NCBI RefSeq assembly: GCF_019145195.1 | Contig: NZ_JAHSTW010000003.1 | Coordinates: 62,001 to 126,000, forward strand | Direction: 5' to 3' | Length of the DNA stretch: 64,000 nucleotides | Source: Pseudomonas siliginis | GTDB lineage: Bacteria > Pseudomonadota > Gammaproteobacteria > Pseudomonadales > Pseudomonadaceae | Shown: in pieces, positions 63,033 to 64,000 of the stretch | Numbering within the stretch: position 1 is the first letter of the stretch | Layout: each line of letters starts with the position of its first letter | The notes under the pieces: model-generated | Databases searched by the model: none | Seen by the model: the letters and a program-made list of their open reading frames with translations, nothing else | What the model was told of the DNA's origin: nothing | Made by a program: the position numbers and the translations under genes

Positions 63033-63586
63033 CCCGCAATGCGACGAGCGCAAAACCTCATCGCAATCCCCGGGCGCGCCATGGCTGGCACACGGCCACG
63101 GCTTGCACCACCCGGGCTCGACTGTCACCCTTCGGGCCGTTCTTCAAGGATCAGAACAAGGAATCAAGGATTGAGTGGTTACGTTCCAAACCCGCCGAAA
63201 AACTACCGCTACGAACAAGGTCGAACGTTTCTGCGAGCCGGGGGAGGGAGCGCCAGCGGCGCTGAACCAAATGACGACAAAGAATCCGCGCGCGGTTGGG
63301 TAGGTTGGGAGGTACGGGGAAACAGGTTATTGGCGCAGATCTGCTCAAGCGAATTTTCGTACGCTGGCAATCTATGTACGCCCTGCCATGACCACAAGCA
63401 CCAGACTCAGGACGCTGGCGGAATTCTTACGAACGGAGCTGGAGGTAACTGCGATTTATCTCTACAAGGGTGAAATAGGAAGCTATGCCCAGGTAGACCT
63501 CGAGAGCCTGCAATTCTGCTGATCCGGTATCGAGCCGGGGGCGATAAGCAGGACTCGCCAACCAAGAGTCCCGCCACCACATCCCC
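63033..63586. other. Region without a supported gene
   Basis: This is 554 bp after the DUF6124 gene. An open frame at 63039-63473 has unusual composition and no ribosome site. A 44-codon frame at 63388-63522 (MTTSTRLRTLAEFLRTELEV) has plausible residue content but no Shine-Dalgarno sequence. The stretch may be the decayed remains of an accessory gene. Confidence 0.5.
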
Positions 63587-64000
63587 TCAAACCTCAGCCT
63601 TCACCCCAACCTTCACCGGCGCTTTGCGATACGTCAGCAGAACAATCCCGCTCACCACAATCACGCCACCGATGATCTGTCCTCTGCTGAGCATCTGATC
63701 CAGCACAATCCAGCCCATCAACAACGTCGCCAATGGCTCAATGTTCATCACCGGTGCGTTGCGTGGCATGTCCAGCCTGGGCACGGAAATGAACAACACA
63801 ATGAAGCCGGTCCCATAGAGCACGACGAGCGTGGCAAGGGCCAGCCAGCCGGTTGAGGTGGCGGGGAGGTTGAGTCCGCCGGGGAGGGCGCCGGTCAGGC
63901 CGGCCAGGTTAACGCTGCTGAACACGATGAAGATGGTCAGCAGGCTGCGCACCGAGCCGCGCACTTGCGACAGCTTGTGATCAGTGATCCACAGCGCGCA
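63587..64000 (-). CDS. EamA/DMT family transporter (partial, runs off the right edge)
   Basis: The C-terminal 137 residues of a drug/metabolite transporter are visible. The frame is open to base 64000, so the N-terminal half, with the first EamA repeat, is outside the window. Four hydrophobic helices (LLTIFIVFSSVNLAG, WLALATLVVLYGTGFIVLFI, MNIEPLATLLMGWIVL, IIGGVIVVSGIVLLTY) and the NIEPLATLL motif are typical of the second EamA repeat. The substrate is unknown. Confidence 0.85.
   Translation of the reverse strand, partial: CALWITDHKLSQVRGSVRSLLTIFIVFSSVNLAGLTGALPGGLNLPATSTGWLALATLVVLYGTGFIVLFISVPRLDMPRNAPVMNIEPLATLLMGWIVLDQMLSRGQIIGGVIVVSGIVLLTYRKAPVKVGVKAEV

Noticed and set aside
63039..63473. 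144-codon frame after the DUF6124 gene
   Set aside because: No ribosome site, odd residue composition and no domain; treated as non-coding or decayed.

Overview
The window is a stretch of Pseudomonas chromosome, most likely from the P. fluorescens group. The evidence is direct: high-GC codon use throughout, gene neighbourhoods typical of the genus (nadK, a metallophosphatase, a rhomboid protease, a YeaC-like protein and pepN in one run), a D-galactose dehydrogenase closely resembling the P. fluorescens enzyme as I remember it, DUF6124 and DUF2945 small proteins, and many REP/REPIN palindromes of the GAGCGAGCCTGCTCGCGAA type. I see no rRNA, tRNA, CRISPR array, insertion sequence or complete prophage.

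Layout. 0-7.3 kb is housekeeping: DUF1853 (cut by the left edge), nadK, phosphatase, rhomboid, YeaC-like, DUF2797 and pepN. 7.4-16.5 kb holds katG with a well-spaced OxyR-type site, a low-GC orphan gene, an LTA-synthase-like phosphotransferase, an orphan sulfonate/nitrate-type binding protein, a SCO1/PCuAC copper pair and galactose dehydrogenase with a Crc/Hfq-type AACAACAA at its ribosome binding site. 16.6-27.4 kb is regulator-rich accessory DNA: a Fic/antitoxin pair, two isochorismatase-family genes encoding identical proteins 8.9 kb apart, an XRE-cupin regulator, a five-unit REPIN tandem array, three short-chain dehydrogenases, two AraC regulators and one LysR regulator. 27.5-30.2 kb has trmK, a zinc alcohol dehydrogenase and small stress-like proteins.

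30.2-37.6 kb is a complete hydroxyproline catabolic operon (permease, 2-epimerase, Pyr4H2C deaminase, ketoglutarate-semialdehyde dehydrogenase, D-hydroxyproline dehydrogenase) with a divergent PAS/AraC activator. 37.6-40.5 kb has a LysE exporter, an AraC regulator, a 1-kb gene-poor stretch with two related RNA-like modules and micro-ORFs, and a secreted protein with 13-residue repeats. 40.5-45.3 kb is a LacI-controlled sugar or glycoside cluster (MFS transporter, TIM-barrel isomerase, Gfo/Idh dehydrogenase) with a perfect 20-bp operator. 45.3-50 kb is a membrane-protein block: a mechanosensitive channel, a CinA-like protein, a frameshifted membrane gene, DUF421 and small envelope proteins. 50-58 kb has MFS/HxlR, VOC, a LysR-NCS2-guanine-deaminase purine module and an SDR/GlxA pair.

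58-62.2 kb is lower in GC and looks acquired: a TSUP transporter, a frameshifted unknown gene and a divergent LysR, then a nucleotidyltransferase, a Nudix hydrolase and an unknown protein. 62.2-63 kb carries a DUF6124 gene behind a leader with two copies of two short arms and one central complement, which can form mutually exclusive helices, one of them reaching the Shine-Dalgarno sequence. I consider this leader the most likely undescribed system in the window. An EamA transporter is cut by the right edge.
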